From contig JBPOIJ010000005.1 in assembly GCA_052034585.1 (NCBI GenBank), forward strand, positions 124,001 to 188,000: DNA of 64,000 nt. Reading direction: 5' to 3'. The notes beneath the pieces are model-generated. The model had not been told where the DNA came from and did no database searches. It saw nothing but the letters and a program-made list of their open reading frames with translations. Below, in pieces: positions 23,746 through 32,978 of this stretch; positions within the stretch are counted from its first letter, which is position 1, and each line of letters starts with the position of its first letter. The translations under genes and the position numbers were made by a program. The DNA is from Xiheimicrobium sp052034585 (lineage in GTDB: Bacteria; Myxococcota; Myxococcia; Myxococcales; Myxococcaceae).

Positions 23746-26013
23746 ATGCGCCTGGTCTGCATCGGTGGTGGTCCCGCGGGGCTGTACTCGGCTTTGTTGC
23801 TCAAGAAGGCCTTTCCGCACCTCGAGTGTGACGTCTACGAGAAGAACAAGCCCGACGACACCTTCGGCTGGGGCGTCGTCTTCTCGAAGGAGACCCTGGG
23901 CACGCTCGCCGACGCCGACCCCGAGAGCTACCGCGCCATCGAGGAGCGCTTCGCCTACTGGGACGACATCGAGGTGCGCGCCAACGGGCAGGTGACGACG
24001 TCGACCGGGCACGGCTTCTGTGGCCTGGCGCGCGTCGACCTCCTCGCGATTCTCCATCGGCGCTGCGAGCAGCTGGGGGTGCGCATCCACTTCCAGCAGG
24101 AGCTCCCCGTCGAGCCGCTCCCGAAGGCCGACCTCATCGTCGCCTGCGACGGCGTGCACAGCCCGATTCGCGAGAAGTACACCGCAGACTTCAAGCCCTC
24201 CTTCGACTGGCGCAAGTGCAAGTTCACCTGGCTCGGCACCACCAAGCCGCTGCGGGCCTTCACCTTCTTCTTCAAGAACACGCCGCACGGCCTCTTCCAG
24301 GTGCACGCCTACCCGTTCACCAAGACGCCGATGCAGCCCTCTGGCGCGGTGTCGACCTTCATCGTCGAGTGTCGTGAAGAGGTGTGGAAGGCCGCCGGCC
24401 TCGAGACAGCGACGGAGGCCGAGACCGTCGCCTTCATGGAGAAGCTCTTCGCCGGGGAGCTCGACGGGCACCGCCTCTGTCCGAACAAGTCGATCTGGCG
24501 CACCTTCCCCACCATTCGCTGCGAGTCGTGGGTACGGGGGAACATGGTGCTGATGGGCGACGCGGTGCACACCGCGCACTACTCCATCGGCTCCGGCACC
24601 AAGCTCGCGATGGAAGACGCCATCGCCTTGCGAGACGCGATGGTGGCCGAGGGCGGGCAGGTCGAGAAGGCGCTCGCGCGCTACGAGGCGCTGCGCAAGC
24701 CAGAGACGATTCGCCTCCAGAAGGCCGCCCAGACGAGCCTCGAGTGGTTCGAGAACGCGGCCCGCTACGCGAACCTGGAGCCGCTCCACCTCACCTTCTC
24801 GTTGATGACCCGCAGCAAGCGCATCACCTGGGCGAACCTGCGGCAGCGCGACCCGACGCTGGTGGCCCAGGTGGACGAGTGGTTCGCCAAGAAGGCCGGG
24901 AGCCGCCGCAACTCCGATGGCTCCGCGCCGCCGCCGCTCTTCGCGCCGCTCAAGCTCCGCGAGCTCACCCTCGACAACCGCGTCGTCGTCTCTCCGATGT
25001 GTCAGTACTCGGCGGTCGATGGCGTGCCGAACGACTGGCACCTCGTGCACCTCGGCAGCCGCGCCGTCGGAGGTGCCGGCCTCGTCATCACCGAGATGAC
25101 CAACGTCGCGCCCGAAGGCCGAATCACCCACGGGTGCGCCGGCCTCTGGAACGACGAACAGCAGAACGCCTGGAAGCGCGTCGTCGACTTCGTGCACGCG
25201 AACTCGAACGCGAAGATTGGCCTCCAGCTCGCGCACGCTGGGAGAAAGGCGAGCTGTCAGCGGCCGTGGGAAGGTGACGGGCCGCTCCAGGCGAACGAGA
25301 AGCCGTGGGCCACCGTCGGGCCGTCGGCGCTGCCGTACGGCAAGGGCTGGCACGTGCCGAAGGCGCTCTCGGTGGCCGAGCTGCGCACCCTCGAGGCCCA
25401 GTTCGTTCGAGGCGCGCAGCGGGCCGATGCCGCCGGGTTCGACCTGCTCGAGCTGCACATGGCGCACGGCTATCTGCTCTCGTCATTCCTCTCTCCGCTC
25501 TCGAACCAGCGCACCGACGAGTACGGCGGCTCGCTCGCCAACCGCATGCGCTTCCCGCTCGAGGTGTTCGACGCCGTGCGTGCGGTGTGGCCGGCGCACA
25601 AGCCGCTCTGCGTGCGGGTGTCAGCTTCCGATTGGCTCGGTGCCCAGGGCATGACGGTGGAGGACACGGTGGTGCTCGCCCAGGCGCTCAAGAAGCGCGG
25701 CTGCGACCTCATCGACGTCTCCTCGGGCGGCAACGTGCCGGAGTCGAAGCCGGACTACGGCCGCATGTACCAGGTGCCCTTCGCGGAGCAGGTGCGGCTG
25801 GAGGCGCAGCTCCCGGTGATGGCGGTCGGCGCGATTCAGGGCGCTGATCACGCGAACACCGTCATCGCCTCGGGGCGGGCGGATCTCTGTGCGATCGCGC
25901 GACCGCACCTCGCTGATCCGTCGTTGGTCGATCGCCACGCCGCCGACGAGCGGGTCGACACGCTCTGGTGGCCGAAGCAGTACGCGATGGTGAAACCGTC
26001 TCGGCGGGCCTAG
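23746..26013 (+). CDS. Fused flavin monooxygenase / old-yellow-enzyme reductase (2-aminobenzoyl-CoA or salicylyl-CoA hydroxylase type)
   Basis: A 755-residue two-domain flavoenzyme. The N-terminal half is a class A FAD monooxygenase: CIGGGPAGLYSALL (dinucleotide motif) and LMGDAVHTAHYSIGSGTKLAMEDA (FAD/GD motif). The C-terminal half, from about residue 400, is an NADH:flavin oxidoreductase of the OYE family: VSPMCQYSAVDG, QLAHAGRKAS, HMAHGYLLSSFLSP and RTDEYGGS. This fusion is the architecture of 2-aminobenzoyl-CoA monooxygenase/reductase and of salicylyl-CoA 5-hydroxylase/oxidoreductase, which dearomatise CoA-activated aromatics. No CoA ligase or ring-cleavage genes lie beside it. ATG 23746 is preferred because the FAD motif begins at once; ATG 23716 would add ten residues. 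Confidence 0.92.
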   Translation: MRLVCIGGGPAGLYSALLLKKAFPHLECDVYEKNKPDDTFGWGVVFSKETLGTLADADPESYRAIEERFAYWDDIEVRANGQVTTSTGHGFCGLARVDLLAILHRRCEQLGVRIHFQQELPVEPLPKADLIVACDGVHSPIREKYTADFKPSFDWRKCKFTWLGTTKPLRAFTFFFKNTPHGLFQVHAYPFTKTPMQPSGAVSTFIVECREEVWKAAGLETATEAETVAFMEKLFAGELDGHRLCPNKSIWRTFPTIRCESWVRGNMVLMGDAVHTAHYSIGSGTKLAMEDAIALRDAMVAEGGQVEKALARYEALRKPETIRLQKAAQTSLEWFENAARYANLEPLHLTFSLMTRSKRITWANLRQRDPTLVAQVDEWFAKKAGSRRNSDGSAPPPLFAPLKLRELTLDNRVVVSPMCQYSAVDGVPNDWHLVHLGSRAVGGAGLVITEMTNVAPEGRITHGCAGLWNDEQQNAWKRVVDFVHANSNAKIGLQLAHAGRKASCQRPWEGDGPLQANEKPWATVGPSALPYGKGWHVPKALSVAELRTLEAQFVRGAQRADAAGFDLLELHMAHGYLLSSFLSPLSNQRTDEYGGSLANRMRFPLEVFDAVRAVWPAHKPLCVRVSASDWLGAQGMTVEDTVVLAQALKKRGCDLIDVSSGGNVPESKPDYGRMYQVPFAEQVRLEAQLPVMAVGAIQGADHANTVIASGRADLCAIARPHLADPSLVDRHAADERVDTLWWPKQYAMVKPSRRA

Positions 26014-26058
26014 CCCACCGCTCGGTCGATCCGATGACTCGGACGGCGGTTCAGACGT

Positions 26059-26862
26059 TCAAACGGCCGCGTCGAAGCGATCGAGGAAGTAGTTCGCGAC
26101 GAGGATGTTGCCCTTCTTCCCCTGCGTCGTGAGCTGGCCGAAGTTGTTGAGCGCGAGCCGCTCGGTCGACTTCACCGCTCCAGCGCCGCGCTCGAGCTCC
26201 AGCGTGAAGGCGGAGTCGGTTCCGGTGGTCACCTTCCACGAGGTGTTCGCGCGGGTCGCCGTGTCGGGCAACAGCCACTTCGCGTTGGTGAACAGGCGCG
26301 ACACGTCTTGCGGCGTCTTGCACTCGGCGCCGGCGAGCTTGCCTTGGCCATTCACCAGCACCGCACGCTTCTGGGCGGGCGCCTCGGAGCCCTTGGGGGT
26401 CAGGCCAATCTCGAACAGCGCGCCGTGCTCCGTCTGCACCGCCTTCTCGGGCAGCTTGGGCTGCGCGTCTTTCAGGTCGTCGAAGAGGGCGGGCAGGGTG
26501 TCGCCGAAGGGAATCACCTTCCACGGGTTGCCGAGAATCTCGATGTCGGTCGAACCGCCGCCGAAGAGCGCGCCCGTCGACTGCTGGAGCTTGCTGTAGG
26601 TCTGCGCCTCGGTCGCGCTCGTCTTGTTGGCGAGCGCTTGTTGAATGGCGTTGACCTGCTTGACGGCGAAGGCGTCGGGAATCCCCGTCTGGCTCACCTG
26701 CTGCTGCGCGGCGACCTGCTGGGAGGCGAGCGGCTGCTGTTGCTGAACGGGCTGGGCCTCGGCGGCGCGCTGCATCTCCTGAATGAGGCGCACGCGGTCT
26801 GCAGGCGTCTTGGGAAGGTCCTGGCCGACGGGAGCGGGCTTCCGATTGTCGTTCTGATCCAT
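26059..26862 (-). CDS. Unknown protein with Gln-rich N-terminus
   Basis: A 267-residue protein without a signal peptide. Residues 1-85 are polar and Gln-rich (AAEAQPVQQQQPLASQQVAAQQQ) and probably disordered. Residues 100-267 form an alpha/beta domain (DIEILGNPWKVIPFGDTL, GALFEIGLTPKG, VSRLFTNAKWLLPD) with no recognised family. ATG 26862 lacks a clear ribosome site. The gene is divergent from an esterase and convergent with the flavoenzyme gene. Its composition recalls the other signal-less proteins at 9922, 19237 and 21973, but it lacks the shared N-terminal tag. Confidence 0.78.
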   Translation of the reverse strand: MDQNDNRKPAPVGQDLPKTPADRVRLIQEMQRAAEAQPVQQQQPLASQQVAAQQQVSQTGIPDAFAVKQVNAIQQALANKTSATEAQTYSKLQQSTGALFGGGSTDIEILGNPWKVIPFGDTLPALFDDLKDAQPKLPEKAVQTEHGALFEIGLTPKGSEAPAQKRAVLVNGQGKLAGAECKTPQDVSRLFTNAKWLLPDTATRANTSWKVTTGTDSAFTLELERGAGAVKSTERLALNNFGQLTTQGKKGNILVANYFLDRFDAAV

Positions 26863-26967
26863 GGGCGCACTCTCGCCGCATTCGAGACGAGAGTGAAGTG
26901 GGGTGACGCTGGTGTCGCGCGCGGGTGTCGGCTGTCGCTGCGGGTTCGGTCGTGGCATGGAGCGGGG

Positions 26968-27990
26968 ATGCGCGTCGTGTCCTTCCTGCTCCTCGCCGGC
27001 TGCACCAGCGTCCTCCCGATGAGTGGAGTGGACGCGGGCGTGCCTGGAGCCGACGACGCCGGGCCGTCGAGTGGTGACGCCGGCTTCGACGCAGGAAGCG
27101 TGGTGGACGCGGGCCTCGATGGAGGGGCCCTCGACGCCGGACCCGACGGCGGGCTTGCGCACGACGCAGGACTGCCGAGCGACGGAGGACGAGATCCGCT
27201 CGTCATCGCGCGACCCTTCGACGTCACCGTGCCCGTCGGGTACCGCGCTGGAACGCCGGTTCCCCTGCTCCTCTTGCTCCATGGCTACACCGCGACTGCC
27301 CAGCTGCAAGACACCTACTTCGGGTACTCGCAGCTCGCGCAGCAGCGCACCTTCCTCGTGGCGTTGCCGAACGGGCTTCGCGACGACACGCTCCAGCAAT
27401 ATTGGAACGCGACCGATGCGTGCTGCGCCTTCGGGAAGACGAACGACGACGTCGCCTACCTGACGGCGGTGATTCGAGACGTCCAGGCGCGGTACTCGGT
27501 CGATCCAAAGCGCATCTACGTGGTGGGCCACTCGAACGGCGCCTTCATGGCGCACCGGCTGGCGTGCGATCGTTCCGAGCTGATCGCCGGCATCATGGCC
27601 TTCGCTGGAGACACCTGGGCCGACCCGCTGCGCTGTCAGCCGAGCGAGGGCGTCGCGGTGCTCCAGGTCCATGGCACGCTCGACCCGGTCATCCTCTACG
27701 GCGGAGGCGCCACCGTCGGCCAGCCTCCCTACCCCTCGGCGCAGGACTCGGTTCGTTCGTGGGCGCCGAAGAACGGCTGCACCGGAACGGCGCTCTCGCC
27801 CATCTCGGGAAACCTCGACCTCGTGGCTGCGCTCCTCGGCAACGAGACCGACCGCGCCGGCGTCTCGGGTTGCCCCGGTCACACCGCCGCCGAGCTGTGG
27901 ACGGTGAACGGCGCTGGACACGTTCCGGTGCTCACCGCCGACTTCGCCGAGCGCACGTACACCTGGCTGTTGGCGCACCCGAAGCCATGA
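26968..27990 (+). CDS. PHB-depolymerase/LpqC-family esterase lipoprotein
   Basis: A 340-residue lipoprotein (MRVVSFLLLAGC) with an Asp-Ala-Gly-rich linker (residues 20-70), then an alpha/beta hydrolase of the esterase/feruloyl-esterase/PHB-depolymerase group. It shows the oxyanion region LLLLLHGYTATA, nucleophile elbow GHSNGAF, acid VHGTLDPVILYGG and histidine NGAGHVPV. WNATDACCAFGKTNDDVAYL is typical of the LpqC/poly(3-hydroxybutyrate) depolymerase subfamily. GGAGCGGGG directly precedes ATG 26968. It overlaps the YkgJ gene by 4 bp. The substrate may be plant ester cross-links or a polyester. Confidence 0.9.
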   Translation: MRVVSFLLLAGCTSVLPMSGVDAGVPGADDAGPSSGDAGFDAGSVVDAGLDGGALDAGPDGGLAHDAGLPSDGGRDPLVIARPFDVTVPVGYRAGTPVPLLLLLHGYTATAQLQDTYFGYSQLAQQRTFLVALPNGLRDDTLQQYWNATDACCAFGKTNDDVAYLTAVIRDVQARYSVDPKRIYVVGHSNGAFMAHRLACDRSELIAGIMAFAGDTWADPLRCQPSEGVAVLQVHGTLDPVILYGGGATVGQPPYPSAQDSVRSWAPKNGCTGTALSPISGNLDLVAALLGNETDRAGVSGCPGHTAAELWTVNGAGHVPVLTADFAERTYTWLLAHPKP

Positions 27991-28451
27991 GCACCGACGC
28001 GGGCTCACTCTGCGAACGCTGCGGGCTCTGCTGTGACGGCACGCTCTTCCAGGCGGTGCCCATCGACGAGGCCGAGGCAGCGCGGCTGGGGCCTCGCATC
28101 GAGCGCTGCGCGGAGGGAATGCGCCAGCCCTGCCGGGCGCTCCGCGGCTGCTCCTGTCTCGTCTATGCCGAGCGTCCCCAGACCTGCCGCACCTACCGCT
28201 GCCGAGCCTTGCAGGAAGTGGAGGCCGGTGAGACGTCGGTGGACGAGGCGCTCGAGTTCGTCGCGAAGGTGCTCGAGCGACGGCGCGCCCTCGCCGAGGT
28301 GATGGAGCTCGACGATGACCGAGCAGCGCTCCAGCTCGCGCGGCGTCGAGCGAAGGAGGGGCTCCTCAGCGAGGCTCAGCAGACGGCGCTCGACCGGCTC
28401 GCGCGCTTGCTCCTCCTCCTCAACTTCTCGCGTGATCAGGACAACCGCTGA
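27987..28451 (+). CDS. YkgJ-family cysteine-cluster protein
   Basis: A 154-residue cytoplasmic protein of the YkgJ/CxxCxxCC zinc- or iron-chelating family: Cys9, 12, 15 and 16 (CERCGLCC), then CRALRGCSCLVYAERPQTCRTYRC. The C-terminal half is a charged helix (EFVAKVLERRRALAEVMELDDD). The start overlaps the stop of the esterase gene (ATGA), indicating an operon. The 3' end overlaps the convergent acetate kinase gene by 16 bp. The biochemical role of the family is unsettled; a metal cluster is predicted. Confidence 0.9.
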   Translation: MSTDAGSLCERCGLCCDGTLFQAVPIDEAEAARLGPRIERCAEGMRQPCRALRGCSCLVYAERPQTCRTYRCRALQEVEAGETSVDEALEFVAKVLERRRALAEVMELDDDRAALQLARRRAKEGLLSEAQQTALDRLARLLLLLNFSRDQDNR

Positions 28452-29518
28452 ACGGCTTGGGCGATGCACAGCTCCTCGTTCGTCGGCAGCACCAGCACGG
28501 TGACGCGCGAGGCGGGCGTCGAGATGACGAGCTGCGAGGCGTCGTTGGCGGTCTCGTCGAGGGAGAGGCCCAACCAGTCGAGCCGCTCCGAGATGCGCCG
28601 TCGAATCACCGCCGAACGCTCTCCGATGCCGGCGGTGAAGACCAAGGCGTCGAGGCCTCTCACTGCCGCTGCGAGTGAGGCCACCTCTCTGGCGCACCGA
28701 TGCACGAAGTACTCGACCGCCTGTCGCGCCGGCTCCGCGGTGCTCGCGAGCAACGCGCGCATGTCGTTCGACTCGCCCGAGAGCCCCTTGAGCCCCGACT
28801 CCTTGTAGAGGAGCGTCTCGAGCTCCTTCACCGTCGCGCCCTTGCTCAAGAGATAGAGGAGCACGCCTGGGTCGAGGCTGCCGGTGCGGGTGCCCATCGG
28901 GAGCCCGTCGAGGGCCGAGAAGCCCATGCTCGAGGCCACGCTCTTGCCGTCCCGAAGCGCGCACATCGAGGCGCCGCTGCCAAGGTGCGCTACCACCACC
29001 CGCTTCTCGGCGATGGCGGGGGCGACGCGGCGGAGCTCCTCGGCGATGAACTCGTACGACAGCCCGTGGAAGCCGAAGCGCCGAACGCCTTCGTCGTAGT
29101 AGCGGCGGGGCAGGGCGAAGACGTCTTCCACGAAGTCGTGGGTACGGTGGAAGGCAGTGTCGAAGCAGGCCACCTGCAGCGCCGCTGGGAACGCGGCTCG
29201 GGAAGCGCGAATGCCCGAGAGGTTGTGCGGCTGGTGCAAGGGCGCGAGGGGAACCAGCTGTTCGAGCTCAGCGAGCAGCAGATCGTCGAGTCGTCGAGGA
29301 GCCGACGCCGTGACGCCTCCATGCACGACGCGATGGCCGACGCCGGTGACGGTGACGTTCGCACGCGCGACGACCTCGAGCGCCTTCGTCATCGCCGCTG
29401 CGCCGGTCTCCTCGATGGTGTCTCGCGCGAGCTCCTCGAGGCCGTCGCGTCGAAAGAGCGCGTACTTCACCGTCGAGCTGCCGGCGTTGAGGGTGAGAAT
29501 GGCGTCGCGCGCGCTCAC
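28436..29518 (-). CDS. ackA: Acetate kinase
   Basis: A 360-residue member of the acetate/butyrate kinase family, which interconverts acetyl-phosphate plus ADP and acetate plus ATP. Motifs are LNAGSSTVKY, GHRVVHGG, CFDTAFH, FGFHGLSYE, HLGSGASM, GLPMGTRTGSLDPG and FTAGIGE. It is about 40 residues shorter than the E. coli enzyme. GTG 29518 overlaps the stop of the upstream MaoC-phosphotransacetylase gene (GTGA), so the two steps from acyl-CoA to acid are made from one mRNA. Propionate or butyrate cannot be excluded as substrate. Confidence 0.93.
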   Translation of the reverse strand: MSARDAILTLNAGSSTVKYALFRRDGLEELARDTIEETGAAAMTKALEVVARANVTVTGVGHRVVHGGVTASAPRRLDDLLLAELEQLVPLAPLHQPHNLSGIRASRAAFPAALQVACFDTAFHRTHDFVEDVFALPRRYYDEGVRRFGFHGLSYEFIAEELRRVAPAIAEKRVVVAHLGSGASMCALRDGKSVASSMGFSALDGLPMGTRTGSLDPGVLLYLLSKGATVKELETLLYKESGLKGLSGESNDMRALLASTAEPARQAVEYFVHRCAREVASLAAAVRGLDALVFTAGIGERSAVIRRRISERLDWLGLSLDETANDASQLVISTPASRVTVLVLPTNEELCIAQAVQRLS

Positions 29519-30912
29519 GTCGAGGCCACCGCCGACTTTCCCGTTCGCCGGAAGTGCGCCTCGAGCACCGCGACGGCGCAGCTCGCCAGCCGGGTGCTGT
29601 CGTCGTCGGCGCGGCTCGTCAGCATGATGGGCACCTTGGCGCCGACGACGAGCCCCGGTCCCTCGGCGTGCGCCACGAAGGCGAGCTCTTTGGCGAGCAT
29701 GTTGCCGGCCTCGATGTTCGGCACCATCAGCACGTTGGCCCGGCCAGCGACGAGCGAGGTGATGCCCTTGGTGCGCGCCGCCTTGAGCGAGAGCGCGTTG
29801 TCCATCGCGAGCGGCCCGTCGACGATGCCGCCGGTGATCTGTCCGCGCTCCGCCATCTTCGAGAGGATCGCCGCGTCGAGCGTCGAGGGCATCGCCGGGT
29901 TCACCACCTCGACGGCCGAGAGCACGCCCACCTTCGGCTGCGCATAGCCGAGCGCCTGGGCGAGGAAGATGGCGTTCTGCACGATGTCGACCTTCTCCTC
30001 GAGCGTGGGCGCGATGTTGATGGCCGCGTCAGTGACGAGGAGCAGCTCGGCGAGACCGGGCACGTCCATCACGAAGACGTGGCTGATGCGTCGCACGCCG
30101 CGCAGGCCGCCTTCTTTCCGCACCACTGGCTTGAGCAGCTCGTCGGTGTGCAGCTTCCCCTTCATCAGCGCCTGGGCGGTGCCCTGATTGGCCAACGCGA
30201 CGGCCTTGTCGGCGGCGAGGGCGGCGTTGGGGGCGTCGATGAGCTCGAGGCCGTCGATCGAGGCTCCGAGGGCCTTGGCGCTCGCGCGGATCTTCGCTGG
30301 GTCACCGATGAGGATCGGGCGGATCAGCGCGTGCTTCAGGCCGAGGAGCGCGCCACCGAGCGAAGGTTCGTCCTCGGGACAGACGACGGCGGTCGCCAGC
30401 GGCTCCAGCGGCTCGCAGGCCTTCATCAACCGCTCGATGTGCTGATGGCGCACGACGGTGACCGACGGCAGCTCGTCCTCGGCGACCTCGATTCGTTCGG
30501 TCGGCGCGACGACCTCGGCGACGCCGCTCGCGATCACGCGTCCATCGGCGGTCGAGACCTTGGTGTCCAGCGTGAGGCGCCCGTTGCCGAGCTTCTCCTT
30601 GACCGTCACGGTCGCAGTCACCCGGTCACCGATGCGGGCGCGCTCGGGGAAGGTGAAGCTCTGGGCGAGATACCGAGTGCCGGGGCCGGGGAGCCGATTG
30701 CCCAGGACCGCGGAGATCTGCGCGCCCGCCCACAACGCCGGCGCCACCGCGTCGCTCTTTCCATCGCCATCGGCGTCGAAGGAGGGCAGCACGAGCGGGT
30801 TCACGTTGCCGCTCGCGTGGGCGAAGACCCAGAGGTCGTTCGCGGTCACCTCACGGTGGATGGAGGCCGTCTGGCCGATGGTGAGCTCGTCGTAAAGGGT
30901 GTTGCGTGCCAT
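29515..30912 (-). CDS. Bifunctional enoyl-CoA hydratase (MaoC) / phosphate acyltransferase
   Basis: A 465-residue fusion. Residues 1-135 form a MaoC-type hot-dog domain (DLWVFAHASGNVNPLV, PALWAGAQISAVLGNRLPGPGTRYL). Residues about 145-460 form a phosphate acetyl/butyryltransferase domain (PILIGDPAKIRA, ALMKGKLHTDELL, LLVTDAAINIAPTLEEK, ANVLMVPNIEAGNMLAKEL). It converts acyl-CoA to acyl-phosphate, which the adjoining acetate kinase turns into ATP and acid. Start ATG 30912 is chosen because TATGGT lies exactly seven bases upstream, giving a leaderless promoter; ATG 30924 would add four residues. The MaoC half links it to beta-oxidation or polyhydroxyalkanoate-type intermediates. Confidence 0.9.
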   Translation of the reverse strand: MARNTLYDELTIGQTASIHREVTANDLWVFAHASGNVNPLVLPSFDADGDGKSDAVAPALWAGAQISAVLGNRLPGPGTRYLAQSFTFPERARIGDRVTATVTVKEKLGNGRLTLDTKVSTADGRVIASGVAEVVAPTERIEVAEDELPSVTVVRHQHIERLMKACEPLEPLATAVVCPEDEPSLGGALLGLKHALIRPILIGDPAKIRASAKALGASIDGLELIDAPNAALAADKAVALANQGTAQALMKGKLHTDELLKPVVRKEGGLRGVRRISHVFVMDVPGLAELLLVTDAAINIAPTLEEKVDIVQNAIFLAQALGYAQPKVGVLSAVEVVNPAMPSTLDAAILSKMAERGQITGGIVDGPLAMDNALSLKAARTKGITSLVAGRANVLMVPNIEAGNMLAKELAFVAHAEGPGLVVGAKVPIMLTSRADDDSTRLASCAVAVLEAHFRRTGKSAVAST

Positions 30913-30925
30913 GAGCGGCACCATA
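30913..30925 (-). promoter_or_regulatory. Putative leaderless promoter (-10 TATGGT, 7 bp to ATG)
   Basis: On the minus strand TATGGT (30925-30920) is followed by seven bases and ATG 30912. Its geometry is the same as at 36908, 38571 and 63505. Confidence 0.5.
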
Positions 30926-30992
30926 TTTCCGTCTCGAGGCGTCGAGCCGGTTTTCCATCACGCTCGAAGCGTCCGACCGGTCGCCGGAGCAC

Positions 30993-32108
30993 TCAGAAGT
31001 CGAACGCGAACGACGTTCCGCCGCTGCCGGGCGCGAGCCAGATGGCCGAGCGTGGCCCGCGGTAGGACTGGTACCGGTTCGGATCTTCGCCGACGAACAG
31101 CAACACGACCGAAGTCACCGCCGCCGCGATGCCGACTCCGCCCGCGACGTAGGACACCGCGAGCTGGGTGTTGATGGTGTTCCGGAGCGCCTCCGCGCTC
31201 GCTCGCGCGCTCTCGTCGGTCGCGAGCCGATCCCGCAGCTTCAGGAAGCTCGGGTTGGCATCTCGGTAGTTGAACTGGGCCTGCCCCTGCATGACGCCGA
31301 AGACGACGCCGCCGACCACTGCCAGGCCGGCCGCGCTGAAGGCACCGATGCGCAACGCCCACTGCTTGCGCTCGTAGGCCTCGACGTAGTCGGGGCTCGG
31401 GAGCAACCGAATCGCCTCGTCGGCCATCTGATCGGGCGCGATGCGGATCTGCTTCTGCACCGCGGTGAAGCCCTCCTTCTCGATCCGGAGCACGTGCGGG
31501 CCGCCCGCGATAGCGAGGCGCTGCGTCATTGGCGTGGTCGCAAGTTGGGTGCCGTCGATCTTCACGATCGACCCGTCTTCGGAAGCGATCACCGCCAGGA
31601 ACCCCTGCCGGCCCGCGAGCAAGGGCGCGATGAGCCCCGCGACGCCCTCCTCGAGCTTCGCGACGAGCTCCGCCTCCGACGCTGCCTTGAGCTCCCGAGA
31701 GCTGACCCGCTTGCCGCCCTTCACCTCGAGCATCACCAGGTCGAGGCTCACCGCCGTCGTCGCCTTCTTCGAGTCGACGAGCCGGCCGAGGCGGCCGTTC
31801 ATCATGTAGTCGACGCCCAGCTGACTCGCGATGTCGCTGCTGCAGCTGTCGTCGGAGCAGCCCAACAGCTGGCGCTGCCGCTCGAGCGACAGGAGGGCGC
31901 GCACTTGATCAGACGTCGTCACCTGGAAGAGCCCGGTGCGATCGATCTCCGTCGCGACCGACCCGGCGAGCATCGCCGCGAGCGACTCGTTCCCAGCGCT
32001 CGTCTGGAAGTCGGGCACCGCGATGCGCGGGTTGGGCTTCTCGGCTGGCGTCGGCGCGGGCGCCGGTGCTTGAGCCAACATCGCCGCGACGGTGAAGGTG
32101 ATGAGCAT
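30993..32108 (-). CDS. PEGA-type exported protein with two C-terminal membrane segments
   Basis: A 371-residue protein with an N-terminal signal (MLITFTVAAMLAQA). A TolB/CsgG-like domain follows (RIAVPDFQTSAGNES, IDRTGLFQVTTSDQVRALL) with the GCSDDSC pair. A PEGA-like beta domain comes next (GSIVKIDGTQLATTPM, GGPHVLRIEKEGFTAVQK). Two hydrophobic segments lie at about 258-282 and 323-347. It shares its Cys module and C-terminal hairpin with the 1560-2486 protein and its PEGA domain type with 38584-39750. GGGGGT precedes ATG 32108. It stands as a single gene. It is probably periplasmic and inner-membrane anchored; its function is unknown. Confidence 0.84.
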   Translation of the reverse strand: MLITFTVAAMLAQAPAPAPTPAEKPNPRIAVPDFQTSAGNESLAAMLAGSVATEIDRTGLFQVTTSDQVRALLSLERQRQLLGCSDDSCSSDIASQLGVDYMMNGRLGRLVDSKKATTAVSLDLVMLEVKGGKRVSSRELKAASEAELVAKLEEGVAGLIAPLLAGRQGFLAVIASEDGSIVKIDGTQLATTPMTQRLAIAGGPHVLRIEKEGFTAVQKQIRIAPDQMADEAIRLLPSPDYVEAYERKQWALRIGAFSAAGLAVVGGVVFGVMQGQAQFNYRDANPSFLKLRDRLATDESARASAEALRNTINTQLAVSYVAGGVGIAAAVTSVVLLFVGEDPNRYQSYRGPRSAIWLAPGSGGTSFAFDF

Positions 32109-32159
32109 GGCGAACCCCCAGAAGTGCGGGGAGCCTAGCGCAGCGCGCCTCGGCCAGAA

Positions 32160-32978
32160 TCACTTTCGGCGGCGCGCCGCGGGCAGCGTCAGCACGAAAC
32201 AGGCGGCGAGCGCCAGCACGATGGCCGCGCCCGATGGAGCGTTCACCCGCGCCGACACCAGCACACCACCCGCCCCCGAGAGGGTCGCGATGCCGACCGA
32301 CGCCCAGGTGAGCCCCGCGAGACTCCGGGAGACGTTCCGGCCAGCGGCCGCAGGCACCAGCAACATCGCCTCGACCATCAGCGCGCCCAGCACCTTCACC
32401 GAGGCGACGATCACCAACGTCAGCAGCACCGCCAGCCCGTACTCCAGGGCGGCCGACGGCAGGCGGTGGGCGGCGGCGAGCCGGCCATCGAGCCCGTCGA
32501 GCACCCAGGCGTCGTGGAACCGCCAGAGCGCCGCCATCGTTCCGAGCAAGGCGACCCCGAGCACCGCGCAGTCCGTCCACGTCACCGTCAGCACCGAGCC
32601 GAACATCGCCGCCTCGAGTTGGTGAACGTTGAAGCGCTTGGTGACCGCGACGAGCAGCACGACGCCCAAGCCCAGGGTGAAGGCGAGGAACACGCCCACC
32701 AACGTGTCGGTCGGCAACTTCGAGTGACGCCGGAACGCGACGAGCGCGACGGCGCAGAGGAGCGAGAACCCCACCACGCTCGCCCATGGCGCGTCGACGG
32801 GCTCACCCAGCAGCACGCCGAGCGACACCCCGGTGAGGACGGCCTGGCCGATGGCGGCCGAAAAGAAGGCGAGCCGCCGGGTGAAGACGATCGGCGAGAG
32901 CAACCCCAACGTCGGAGCGGCCAGCAACGCCGCCACGAGCGCGCGCTGGACGAAGGCGAGGGAGAGCGTCTCGCTCAC
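32160..32978 (-). CDS. Zn/Mn-type ABC transporter permease
   Basis: A 272-residue hydrophobic protein with about eight membrane segments, of the ABC-3 family (ZnuB/MntB/SitC type): LLSPIVFTRRLAFFSAAIGQAVLTGVSLG and LGALMVEAMLLVPAAAGRNVSRSL are the family's characteristic stretches. GTG 32978 overlaps the ATPase gene stop (GTGA). It is the last gene of the importer operon. Zinc is the most likely metal given the binding-protein type, but manganese or iron cannot be excluded. Confidence 0.92.
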   Translation of the reverse strand: MSETLSLAFVQRALVAALLAAPTLGLLSPIVFTRRLAFFSAAIGQAVLTGVSLGVLLGEPVDAPWASVVGFSLLCAVALVAFRRHSKLPTDTLVGVFLAFTLGLGVVLLVAVTKRFNVHQLEAAMFGSVLTVTWTDCAVLGVALLGTMAALWRFHDAWVLDGLDGRLAAAHRLPSAALEYGLAVLLTLVIVASVKVLGALMVEAMLLVPAAAGRNVSRSLAGLTWASVGIATLSGAGGVLVSARVNAPSGAAIVLALAACFVLTLPAARRRK

